A DNA stretch of 54,585 nucleotides, from the NCBI GenBank assembly GCA_900551075.1, contig URVB01000022.1:1-54585 (forward strand), in the 5' to 3' direction. Shown here one piece after another: positions 24,653 through 31,716 of this stretch. Position numbers and translations under genes: made by a program. Below the pieces are notes generated by a model. It was not told the origin of the DNA. It ran no database searches and saw only the letters and a program-made list of their open reading frames with translations. Positions within the stretch are counted from its first letter, which is position 1; each line of letters begins with the position of its first letter. Origin of the DNA: an uncultured Blautia sp. (GTDB taxonomy: Bacteria > Bacillota > Clostridia > Lachnospirales > Lachnospiraceae).

Positions 24653-26872
24653 TCAGCTAAAGTCAAACTGTATGTATAATTTCCGGAATCCGGAATTAAT
24701 TTCAATGTATTTTTCCAATTTGTTTTTAATAGCTGTGAGCACTCTGTCCTCCACATGCTTCAGATAAATGACTTTTTTGTATATATCGTTTACTTTTCCT
24801 ATCGATGCAACTGCCGGTCCTATCATATGAAGGTCCTCTCCCGGATAAACTCTCCGGATAAATTTCCCGATATATTCCATCCCCTGATCCAGCAGCCTCT
24901 CATCTTCTCCCGATGCCAGAACAGCAAGCATATGCGCATAAGGCGGATAATCCAAAAGAGTCCGGTAGCTCATCTCTTCCTGATAAAAGGCCTCATAATC
25001 CTGAACGGAGGAAGCCTGAATACTGTAATGCCCGGGATGATACGTCTGAATCACTGCTTCGCCCGGCTTCCCGCCTCTGCCGGAACGTCCTGCTGCCTGA
25101 GTAAGAAGCTGAAAGGTCCGTTCTCCGCAGCGGTAATCTGCAGCATTCAGAGAAAGATCCGCCGCAATCACCCCGACCAATGTCACATCCGGAAAATCAT
25201 GTCCCTTGACGATCATCTGGGTACCTATAAGTATATCCGCCTCATGAGCGGCAAATGCCGACAATATTTTTTCGTAGCTTCCCTTATTCCTGGTTGTATC
25301 ATAATCCATGCGCAATACCCGCGCGCCCGGAAAATTTTTGTGAATGACCTGCTCCACCTGCTGCGTCCCCGCCTTAAACCCTCCGATATAAGGCGAACCA
25401 CAGACGGGACACTCCTTTGCCTTCGGCTGTTCATATCCGCAGTAATGGCAAATCAGCCTTCCGTTGTTGTGCTCTGAGAGAGAAACATCACAGTGAGGAC
25501 ATTTCATTACGTGACCGCAGGAACGGCAGGACACAAAGCCCGCGTAACCCCTTCTGTTCAAAAAGAGCATCGCCTGCTCATTCTGTTCAAGCCGCAGACT
25601 GATAGCCTCATTTAATTTCCTGCTCAGCACGGAACGGTTGCCTGCTTTTAATTCTTCCCTCAAATCCACAATTGATACATCCGGAAGCGCACGTTCTCCA
25701 AAACGGGTGTCCATTTTCACCAGCATATATTCCCCGGACACAGCCCGGCTGAACGCCTCCAAAGATGGGGTTGCCGAACCCAGAAGCACCCGGGCGCCTT
25801 CCATATGAGCACGCTGTACTGCCGTCTCCCGTGCATGATATCTGGGACTGTTCTCACTTTTGTACGTCTGCTCATGCTCTTCATCAATCACGATCAGGCC
25901 AAGACTGGCAAATGGTGTAAAAAGAGCAGAACGAGGACCTACCATAACCTGTATTTCCCCCCGCTTCGCTCTTTTGAACTGGTCATAACGCTCTCCCTGA
26001 GAAAGCCTGGAATTCAACACGGAAACCTTATCCCCGAATCTTCCGCAGAAACGACGGACTGTCTGATAGGTCAGAGCAATCTCCGGAATCAGCACAATGG
26101 CCTGCCTGCCCTCTTCTATTACCTGTTCGATCAGTTCCATATAAACCTGCGTTTTGCCGCTCCCTGTTACACCATATAGGAGTACCGGCCTTGGCCGCTC
26201 ACTCTGCCATTCTTTTTTTATCTGAGCCACCGCATCCTTCTGCACAGGCGTTAATATTTTCGCCTCTTCCTTGGGAATTGCATTGCCAGCTACAGTCATA
26301 CGGCAGACTTCCTCCGATACAACACGGATAACTCCCTGTTCCAGAAGCGGATCCAGCACCCCCGCACGAATGCCCAATTCTTTTGAAGCATTCGTATAAT
26401 CCAGAGGATTTTCCTTAAGCAGGGCCCGCAGAAGCCTTGCCCGTGCTTTGCACCGTCCTGCTTCTAACTTTGCCGCCAGCACTTCTGCATCTTTACGGTC
26501 TATCGCCAAATAAATGGAACGCCTTTCTCTTGCTTTTATTTTTTCCCGGACAGGAAGCACTGTTTTTAATGCCTGAATCATCGTTGAGCCATAACGTTCT
26601 CTCATCCAGTATGCCAGTGCGATCAATCTGGATTCCGTGGTTTCCTCATCACTGCACAGTCCCAGCAGGGCTTTCATCCTCTGCAAATCAAACTTTGGCT
26701 CTGTGGAAAGACCGATAATATAGCCCTTCCGTTCATGATTTCCGCTCCCAAAGGGAACGGCAGCAACCATCCCAATACGGATCTCGCTTTCCAGCTCTTC
26801 CGGAACGAGATACTGGAAGCTCCGGTCCAGCTTTTCATGGGAAATATCCACAATCACATCCGCATAAATCAT
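24653..26872 (-). CDS. priA: Primosomal replication restart helicase PriA
   Basis: A 739-aa superfamily 2 helicase that reloads the replicative helicase at stalled forks. It has an N-terminal 3'-DNA-binding domain (MIYADVIVDI), Walker A GVTGSGKTQVYM, the DEEH box IDEEHEQTYK, a pair of zinc sites (CRSCGHVMKCPHCD; CHYCGYEQPKAKECPVCG) and helicase motifs V/VI (GTQMIVKGHDFPDV; QAAGRSGRGG). I chose the ATG at 26872, which gives the conserved N-terminus; a GTG at 26905 adds an unconserved leader. The ribosome binding site is weak and the gene is probably co-transcribed with murE. Confidence 0.95.
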   Translation of the reverse strand: MIYADVIVDISHEKLDRSFQYLVPEELESEIRIGMVAAVPFGSGNHERKGYIIGLSTEPKFDLQRMKALLGLCSDEETTESRLIALAYWMRERYGSTMIQALKTVLPVREKIKARERRSIYLAIDRKDAEVLAAKLEAGRCKARARLLRALLKENPLDYTNASKELGIRAGVLDPLLEQGVIRVVSEEVCRMTVAGNAIPKEEAKILTPVQKDAVAQIKKEWQSERPRPVLLYGVTGSGKTQVYMELIEQVIEEGRQAIVLIPEIALTYQTVRRFCGRFGDKVSVLNSRLSQGERYDQFKRAKRGEIQVMVGPRSALFTPFASLGLIVIDEEHEQTYKSENSPRYHARETAVQRAHMEGARVLLGSATPSLEAFSRAVSGEYMLVKMDTRFGERALPDVSIVDLREELKAGNRSVLSRKLNEAISLRLEQNEQAMLFLNRRGYAGFVSCRSCGHVMKCPHCDVSLSEHNNGRLICHYCGYEQPKAKECPVCGSPYIGGFKAGTQQVEQVIHKNFPGARVLRMDYDTTRNKGSYEKILSAFAAHEADILIGTQMIVKGHDFPDVTLVGVIAADLSLNAADYRCGERTFQLLTQAAGRSGRGGKPGEAVIQTYHPGHYSIQASSVQDYEAFYQEEMSYRTLLDYPPYAHMLAVLASGEDERLLDQGMEYIGKFIRRVYPGEDLHMIGPAVASIGKVNDIYKKVIYLKHVEDRVLTAIKNKLEKYIEINSGFRKLYIQFDFS

Positions 26873-26937
26873 TCTTACTCTCTTTCTCTGCAACAACTGT
26901 AGCACTTCACGGCTTCCTGCCCGTAAAATAACTGTTT

Positions 26938-28395
26938 CTATTTTCCTGTCAGAATATCCGCGATCAAGACACGTTCGTCCATTGGGTATTTCTTCCCCCT
27001 GATCTCCTGATAATCTTCATGGCCCTTTCCCGCCAAAACCACAATGTCTCCCGGTTCCCCGTGATGAATCGCATAAGCAATGGCCTCTTTTCGATCGGCA
27101 ATCTCCACATATTTTCCATCGGTCTTTGCCATGCCGGCTTTGATATCATCAATGATCGCCTGCGGCTCCTCATTTCTTGGGTTATCCGAAGTTATGATAG
27201 TCAAATCCGCAAGTCTTCCGGATACCTCTCCCATCTCATAACGGCGCAGTCTGGAACGGTTCCCTCCGCAGCCAAATAAACATACCAGCCTGTGTGGATG
27301 ATATTCCTTCAAAGTCGTCAGAAGACTCTCCAATGCCATAGCATTGTGGGCATAATCGATCATCAGCGTAAATTCATCCGATACTTTGACCATTTCAATA
27401 CGGCCCTTGACCTTTGCCACCTTCAGCGCCTTGATGATATTCTCTTCCGATACATTGAAATGACGGCAGATGGCTATGGCGGTCAGGGAATTATAAATAC
27501 TGAATTTCCCCGGAATATCAATCTCCACGGGAAAATCCAGAAGCCCTCTCAGATGATAGGAAATCCCAAGATATCCCTTTCCGCCGACTAACCGCGCTTC
27601 TTCTGCACGCAGATCCGACTTTGGAGAAAATCCATAGGTTTCCAGGTCACAGGTGTGCCCCTCGATGATTTTCGCAAAATGCTCATCATCCCGGTTCACA
27701 ATTCCTACCCTGCACTGACGGAGAAGCATTGCCTTACAGGAAAGATAATGGTCAAAATCCCTGTGTTCATTCGGTCCGATATGATCTGGCTCAATATTGG
27801 TAAAAATGCCAAAATCAAACACAAAGCCCTGCGTCCTGTGGAGCATAAGCCCCTGAGAGGAAACCTCCATGACCACACAGTCACAGCCCGCATCCGCCAT
27901 CTCCCGGAAATACTGCTGGATCACATAGGACTCCGGGGTGGTATTTGCCGCGGGAATCGCCTTGTCTCCAATTATTGCCTCAATCGTACCGATCAGGCCC
28001 ACCTTATATCCGGCGTTCTCCAGAATAGATTTTACCATATAGGTAGTGGTGGTTTTTCCTTTGGTTCCTGTGATGCCGATGGTTTTCAGGCGCTCTGCCG
28101 GATACCCGAAATACGCTGCTGAAATAAACGCCATAGCATAACGGGTATCTTTTACGAGGATGACCGTCACATCCTGCGGGGCCTGTACTTCTTCTTCCAC
28201 AACAAGGGTCTTTGCTCCCTTTGCCACTACATCCGGAACAAATTTATGCCCATCCGCAACCGCACCGCGGATGCAGATGAACAGTGAACCCTCTTCAGCC
28301 TTTCTGGAATCATAAATAACCGTCGTCACTTCCTGGTCCATACTCCCCTGACAGCAGGTATATTCCAGGCGTTCTAATAAGGATGATAATTTCAT
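26938..28395 (-). CDS. murE: UDP-MurNAc-L-Ala-D-Glu ligase, probably meso-DAP-adding
   Basis: A 485-aa Mur ligase with an N-terminal UDP-binding domain (VTTVIYDSRKAEEGSLFICIRG), the ATP loop GITGTKGKTTTTYM, a TTPES segment with the carbamylated-Lys region and the C-terminal specificity motif DNPRNEEP. DNPR marks meso-diaminopimelate rather than L-lysine enzymes. The usual ADP-site segment differs somewhat (CGGNRSRLRRYEMG), so this may be one of two MurE-like paralogues. The ATG at 28395 follows ATAGGAGGC; the frame is open upstream to 28431 without support. It is outside the dcw cluster, ahead of priA. Confidence 0.88.
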   Translation of the reverse strand: MKLSSLLERLEYTCCQGSMDQEVTTVIYDSRKAEEGSLFICIRGAVADGHKFVPDVVAKGAKTLVVEEEVQAPQDVTVILVKDTRYAMAFISAAYFGYPAERLKTIGITGTKGKTTTTYMVKSILENAGYKVGLIGTIEAIIGDKAIPAANTTPESYVIQQYFREMADAGCDCVVMEVSSQGLMLHRTQGFVFDFGIFTNIEPDHIGPNEHRDFDHYLSCKAMLLRQCRVGIVNRDDEHFAKIIEGHTCDLETYGFSPKSDLRAEEARLVGGKGYLGISYHLRGLLDFPVEIDIPGKFSIYNSLTAIAICRHFNVSEENIIKALKVAKVKGRIEMVKVSDEFTLMIDYAHNAMALESLLTTLKEYHPHRLVCLFGCGGNRSRLRRYEMGEVSGRLADLTIITSDNPRNEEPQAIIDDIKAGMAKTDGKYVEIADRKEAIAYAIHHGEPGDIVVLAGKGHEDYQEIRGKKYPMDERVLIADILTGK

Positions 28396-28446
28396 ATTCT
28401 GCCTCCTATATATTCTTTTATAGAATAGCACACCTAACTTTCCTTT

Positions 28447-29802
28447 TCAATGTTTCCTTTTGGCTTTCCGGTACCAATAAACGCATACACCGGCAAGCAT
28501 CGCAATGCCCATAGCACCTGCCAATGCCTCTGTCTTTGAACTGTCTCCGGTTTTCGGACTGGTGGATGCCGCACGTGCTCCCGGCTCTTTTTTTCCCCTC
28601 CCTTCCTCCTGCACATGCTCAGAGGATGTCGGTGTCTCTGTCGGCTTTGCTGCATGAACCTGTACATTGGTCTGCGCTTTTACAGTCTTTTTGCCGGTTT
28701 CGTTTGTCACCACAACCACTTCATTGAGCAGCTTTTGGCCGGTAATCTCTTCCGGAAGGGTGACAACCGCCTGCAGGCCAAAGGCCTCCCCCGGTTCAAT
28801 CTTTGCAATCAGAGCCTGATTCCTGGTTCTGTTCAGCACTGCCCCCTCCTTTTCCACAAACTCCGCATGGATATCTTCCGCATGAAACCTTTCCGTGGTC
28901 AGCACGGAATGAAGCGTCCGTTCTCCAGTATTACGGATACATATCTGATAGGTGATCGTATCGCCCGGAGCGGCCGTTTTTCTGTCTGCGGTCTTCTTTA
29001 CTTCAAAATCAACCAACAGGGGAAGTATCTCCGTGTGTACGGACGTACTCCGAATGATATATGGTTCCTGTGCCTCCGTCTGCGCCGGATTTGCCGCTGA
29101 TACCTGTACTGTATGCGTCATTGTCTCCTGATAATCCTCCGGCACTCTTACCTGATAATAAAACTTTCTTTCTTCTCCTGTTTCCAGCAGCTCCAGAGAC
29201 GCCTCCCGGCTGTTTTTCACCGTCAGCCCCTTTGCTTCCTCCCAATGACCTTCCGGACCTTTCTTTGCAAAGGTACTCTTTAACTGCAGCTCTTTCAGCG
29301 GAATATCTCCGCTGTTCTCCAGCACCACTTCATATGTAAGAATCTGCCCGGCCTTCATCTGTTCCGTACCTCCTTCCATAGCTAACCGGAAATCTGCTGT
29401 TTTTTTGACTGTCTCCGGGGTTTCTTCCTTTTCATCATCTGCCTCCGGTTCTGTGGTCGGTCCGGGTACTGCTTCCGGAACAGAAGTCGGCGTAAATTCT
29501 TCCTCCGGCACCGCACCTGGTGTAAAAGTTAGTTCCGGCATGGCGGTTGGCGCAGTTTCTCCCTCCGGCTTCTCAGTCGGCGCAAGTTCCCCCTCCGGCT
29601 TCCCAGTCGGTGTAAAAATCAGCTCCGGTGTGAGTTTTGGGGCAAACACTGTCTCCGGTGTGGGTGTGCAGCTTTCCTCCTTGTTTTCCACATTGACAGA
29701 GGAAGCGCCAGCCATTTCTCCACGGCACCCGCCCATAATTCCCATTATAAGCAGGGATGCCATACAGAAGCCTTTTAATTTATACCATATTCTATTTTTC
29801 AT
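28447..29802 (-). CDS. Sortase-type surface protein with DUF11-like domains
   Basis: A 451-aa exported protein. A signal sequence (about 1-26) ends in MGGC, which is a poor lipobox. A Pro/Thr/Glu-rich stalk (about 45-130) with repeats such as TPTxxPE and KPEGE follows. Next come two DUF11-like beta domains (about 130-265 and 265-390; each with a VKKTAD-type start and N(S/T)G segments), a spacer and the sorting signal SPKTGD (415-420), a hydrophobic span and the tail RKAKRKH. SPKTG is an LPXTG variant used by Clostridia sortases. No sortase gene is in the window. RBS TTAGGAG is clear. The ligand or function is unknown. Confidence 0.85.
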   Translation of the reverse strand: MKNRIWYKLKGFCMASLLIMGIMGGCRGEMAGASSVNVENKEESCTPTPETVFAPKLTPELIFTPTGKPEGELAPTEKPEGETAPTAMPELTFTPGAVPEEEFTPTSVPEAVPGPTTEPEADDEKEETPETVKKTADFRLAMEGGTEQMKAGQILTYEVVLENSGDIPLKELQLKSTFAKKGPEGHWEEAKGLTVKNSREASLELLETGEERKFYYQVRVPEDYQETMTHTVQVSAANPAQTEAQEPYIIRSTSVHTEILPLLVDFEVKKTADRKTAAPGDTITYQICIRNTGERTLHSVLTTERFHAEDIHAEFVEKEGAVLNRTRNQALIAKIEPGEAFGLQAVVTLPEEITGQKLLNEVVVVTNETGKKTVKAQTNVQVHAAKPTETPTSSEHVQEEGRGKKEPGARAASTSPKTGDSSKTEALAGAMGIAMLAGVCVYWYRKAKRKH

Positions 29803-30054
29803 ATTCTTCTCCTAATTTTTCTGTATTACGAAAAAACAGTTTCTACTTGTTCATTCTTAATATAACAGTCTGCCGAAACACAGTCATAGGCATCTCCCCT
29901 TTCCTATCATGTTAGAAAAATCATGGAATTTACGCCGAAACGGCGCATAGAAATTTCTTTCCCGGCGAATGCGGGAACGAGACAAGTACACTCTATCATC
30001 TTTTCCGCGAAAGTACAATATGGTATAAAAATTATAAACTTTATTTAAGATTTC

Positions 30055-30082
30055 TTTAGAAATTTTCGACTTCTTTTAGAAA
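30055..30082. repeat. 28-bp direct repeat, left copy
   Basis: This copy matches 30719-30746 at 27 of 28 bases. Each copy contains TTTAGAAA twice with TTTTCGA between. The pair brackets the toxin-antitoxin module at 664-base spacing. The stretch 29803-30054 to its left holds only short hairpins (for example CGCCG AAA CGGCG at 29933-29945) and no gene I can support. Confidence 0.85.
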
Positions 30083-30205
30083 GATTTTACCTCAATCCCC
30101 CCATCCCGCTTATTTTATTCTAAAAGAGGCAGCAGTCATAAACTCTGCGCCGGTTAGTACGGCTCCCTAATTTTTATGAATGAATACGGAAATTTCAGAA
30201 AGCTA

Positions 30206-30234
30206 TTGAATCCTGCTGCCGGATATGCTATATT
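30206..30234 (+). promoter_or_regulatory. Promoter of the antitoxin RNA
   Basis: TTGAAT (30206-30211) and TATATT (30229-30234) are 17 bases apart, with an extended -10 TGC directly before TATATT. The start would fall near 30241. No coding region follows before the terminator, so it should make a short RNA. Confidence 0.75.
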
Positions 30235-30240
30235 AAGCAT

Positions 30241-30342
30241 AGAAGAGGGGAAAGCCAGAGACACACGGCCTACCCCCAAATTGTTAATTGACTGTTATTA
30301 TTAAACAGCCGTCACTATTGGTAGTAGTGGCGGCTATCTTCT
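30241..30342 (+). ncRNA. Candidate type I antitoxin RNA
   Basis: A short transcript of about 100 nt is predicted between the promoter above and the hairpin at 30307-30335 (11-bp stem AGCCGTCACTA, 7-base loop, then T/C-rich tail). Its 5' part can fold as nested pairs GGGG...CCCC and GCC...GGC. Its 3' end is antisense to the last codons and 3' end of the toxin gene, the RatA/TxpA type of arrangement. Limits are inferred from signals only. Confidence 0.6.
30307..30335. terminator. Shared bidirectional terminator of toxin and antitoxin
   Basis: An 11-bp stem with one G-U pair and a 7-base loop. Plus strand: followed by ATCTTCTTCCC, ending the antitoxin RNA. Minus strand: followed by TTTAATAATAA, ending the toxin mRNA. 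The toxin stop codon overlaps the stem. Confidence 0.7.
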
Positions 30343-30426
30343 TCCCTTGAGTATCTCATAAATGAGACTTACAAGAGCGACAATGAGTATACCTATCTGG
30401 ATTAAATCCGAATATGTAACATACAT
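30334..30426 (-). CDS. Small hydrophobic holin-like type I toxin
   Basis: A 30-aa peptide starting MYVTYSDLIQIGILIV and ending EILKGRR: a short polar start, one membrane helix and a basic tail. This matches the putative holin-like toxin family (TxpA/BsrG type), whose members insert in the membrane and stop growth when the antisense RNA is absent. I chose the ATG at 30426 because AAAGGAGGG lies 9 bases upstream; an ATG at 30432 would give MPMYV with spacing of only 3. A promoter, structured leader and antisense RNA surround it. Recognised by eye and too short for most gene finders. Confidence 0.75.
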   Translation of the reverse strand: MYVTYSDLIQIGILIVALVSLIYEILKGRR

Positions 30427-30432
30427 TGGCAT

Positions 30433-30513
30433 CGCCCTCCTTTCTTCCGTCCGGAGGGTTAGCCCCTCCGAAGGTGGAGGGCAGGCCGCCTTTTATGTGC
30501 TCTGACTTTCCAT
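30433..30513 (-). promoter_or_regulatory. Structured leader of the toxin mRNA
   Basis: Read on the minus strand, the predicted leader of about 80-90 nt begins with a hairpin (GACTTT ATGG AAAGTC). It then carries CGGAGGGG-CTAAC-CCCTCCG next to the ribosome binding site AAAGGAGGG. The CCCTCC arm can pair either with the upstream GGAGGG or with the ribosome binding site, a layout that could hide the start until processing. Confidence 0.5.
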
Positions 30514-30519
30514 AAAGTC

Positions 30520-30548
30520 AGTATAGCACACGTTGTTCTGTTCAGCAA
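30520..30548 (-). promoter_or_regulatory. Promoter of the toxin mRNA
   Basis: On the minus strand TTGCTG (30543-30548) and TATACT (30520-30525) are 17 bases apart with an extended TGC before the -10. The start would be near 30513. Confidence 0.75.
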
Positions 30549-30718
30549 TCTCTGTATATTGATTTTCAACACCTTTTTTCGCCTTTAAATCCCTTACGCC
30601 CGTAAAGCCGTTACAATGGAAAGCTGCCCATATTTTAAATCCCCCGTAGATTATCAGCCATTTGAAGTACTTTCCGAAACGGAAACAATAACACCTGATA
30701 AGCACAGTTAATAAATGA

Positions 30719-30746
30719 TTTAGAAATTTTCGATTTCTTTTAGAAA
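30719..30746. repeat. 28-bp direct repeat, right copy
   Basis: Matches the copy at 30055-30082 except for one C/T change. A TATAAT lies about 30 bases to its right (30776-30781), preceded by no good -35. Confidence 0.85.
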
Positions 30747-30834
30747 CCGTACACACTTTGCACACATTTCTTAGCTATAATAGGTCTTGGATAGATGAAT
30801 AACCACTCTCTATCTCCCCCCTCAAAAAACAACG

Positions 30835-30854
30835 GCCTCCGCATTTACGGAGGC
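30835..30854. terminator. Terminator-like hairpin before the GntR gene
   Basis: A 7-bp perfect stem GCCTCCG/CGGAGGC with a 6-base loop. The T-run is best on the minus strand (TTGTTTTTT) and weaker on the plus strand (TGTTTGTTTATG). It may end a short plus-strand RNA from a TATAAT at 30776, or block minus-strand transcription into the toxin module. Confidence 0.7.
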
Positions 30855-30882
30855 TGTTTGTTTATGTCTTTTCCACATTTAC

Positions 30883-30912
30883 TTGACGTTTGTCGATTTT
30901 TAGACTTATAAT
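30883..30912 (+). promoter_or_regulatory. Promoter of the GntR gene
   Basis: TTGACG (30883-30888) and TATAAT (30907-30912) are 18 bases apart. The start near 30919 rules out the in-frame TTG at 30917 as a useful start codon and supports the ATG at 30968. Confidence 0.75.
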
Positions 30913-30967
30913 CTAATTGCATATCAAAAAATATATTAGTGAAAATAATTATATAAATGAGGACCCC

Positions 30968-31678
30968 ATGGAAAAAAAAGCAATCACACAACTAAAACCT
31001 GTGGAAAAGGAATCTTTATATTTGAAAATCTCCGATTCCATCTACAGCTACATCAAGATAAATGAACTGCAGCCCGGTGATAAACTGCCCTCCGAGCGTG
31101 ATATGGCTGCCATGCTTAAGACAAGCCGCAATTCTGTCCGGGAAGCCCTACGTATTTTAGAAGACCGAGGGCTGATTTATGTAAAAACCGGAAGCGGTAT
31201 TTTTGTCAACAACCCTTACGGAGAAAATAACACGCTGACCATTAAGCTCACCGGCTGCACCCTGGAGGAACTTCAGGAGCTGCAGAATACGCTGGATCAC
31301 CAGGCAGTCCTCAATGCCATCTCCAACGGCACCCGGGAACAAAAAGAGGAGCTTGTCGCTATCGCATCGGAAATGCAGGAAATATATCAGAATAACATTT
31401 ACAGTCATACTCTGGACCATAGCTTCCACAGTAAGCTATATAAAATGAACCACAACAACGCCATTCATCAACTGATCAATAAAATCCGGGACAACCGTTT
31501 TGTACGGAGAGCTGATGCGGACTGTGAAAATGATTCCGTATGGCTTGTAACCGTACCGAACCATCTCTACCTGGCGCAGGCGATCCTGAACTGCAATTCC
31601 GCAGCCGCCCTGAGTGAGATTGACACAATTAATCATTACGGTTTTTCCTTAAAAATGGAAAAGGCTAAGGAAGCCTAA
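30968..31678 (+). CDS. GntR/FadR-family transcriptional regulator
   Basis: A 236-aa regulator with an N-terminal winged helix-turn-helix (GDKLPSERDMAAML, then SRNSVREALRILEDRGL and the wing TGSGIFV) and a C-terminal all-helical FCD-type ligand domain with dispersed His residues (HSFHSKLY; ADCEND). FCD regulators bind metal-linked carboxylates or amino-acid derivatives. ATG at 30968 follows GAGGA, although the spacing is short. It is convergent with the NhaC-PLP enzyme operon, whose promoter region carries a TGGTNNNACCA palindrome typical of this family, so it probably controls that operon. Confidence 0.9.
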   Translation: MEKKAITQLKPVEKESLYLKISDSIYSYIKINELQPGDKLPSERDMAAMLKTSRNSVREALRILEDRGLIYVKTGSGIFVNNPYGENNTLTIKLTGCTLEELQELQNTLDHQAVLNAISNGTREQKEELVAIASEMQEIYQNNIYSHTLDHSFHSKLYKMNHNNAIHQLINKIRDNRFVRRADADCENDSVWLVTVPNHLYLAQAILNCNSAAALSEIDTINHYGFSLKMEKAKEA

Positions 31679-31694
31679 GCTTCCCAGCCTTTTC
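31659..31694. terminator. Bidirectional terminator between the GntR gene and nhaC
   Basis: AAAAGGCT ... AGCCTTTT with inner GGAAGC/GCTTCC pairs forms a long hairpin that includes the GntR stop codon. It ends in TTTTCTTT on the plus strand and serves two convergent genes. Confidence 0.75.
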
Positions 31695-31716
31695 TTTATG
31701 AAAATCTGTCTTTCAA

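Noticed and set aside
30241..30285. Similarity of the 5' part of the antitoxin RNA to a cyclic-di-GMP riboswitch (AAAGCCA...GGCCTACC)
   Set aside because: Only a short stretch resembles it; the second helix and tetraloop-receptor parts are missing and no gene follows in that direction.
30493..30765. A 90-residue open frame on the minus strand, upstream of the toxin
   Set aside because: It overlaps the toxin promoter and leader, has no clear ribosome binding site and does not resemble a known protein; it may be debris but is not supported as a gene.
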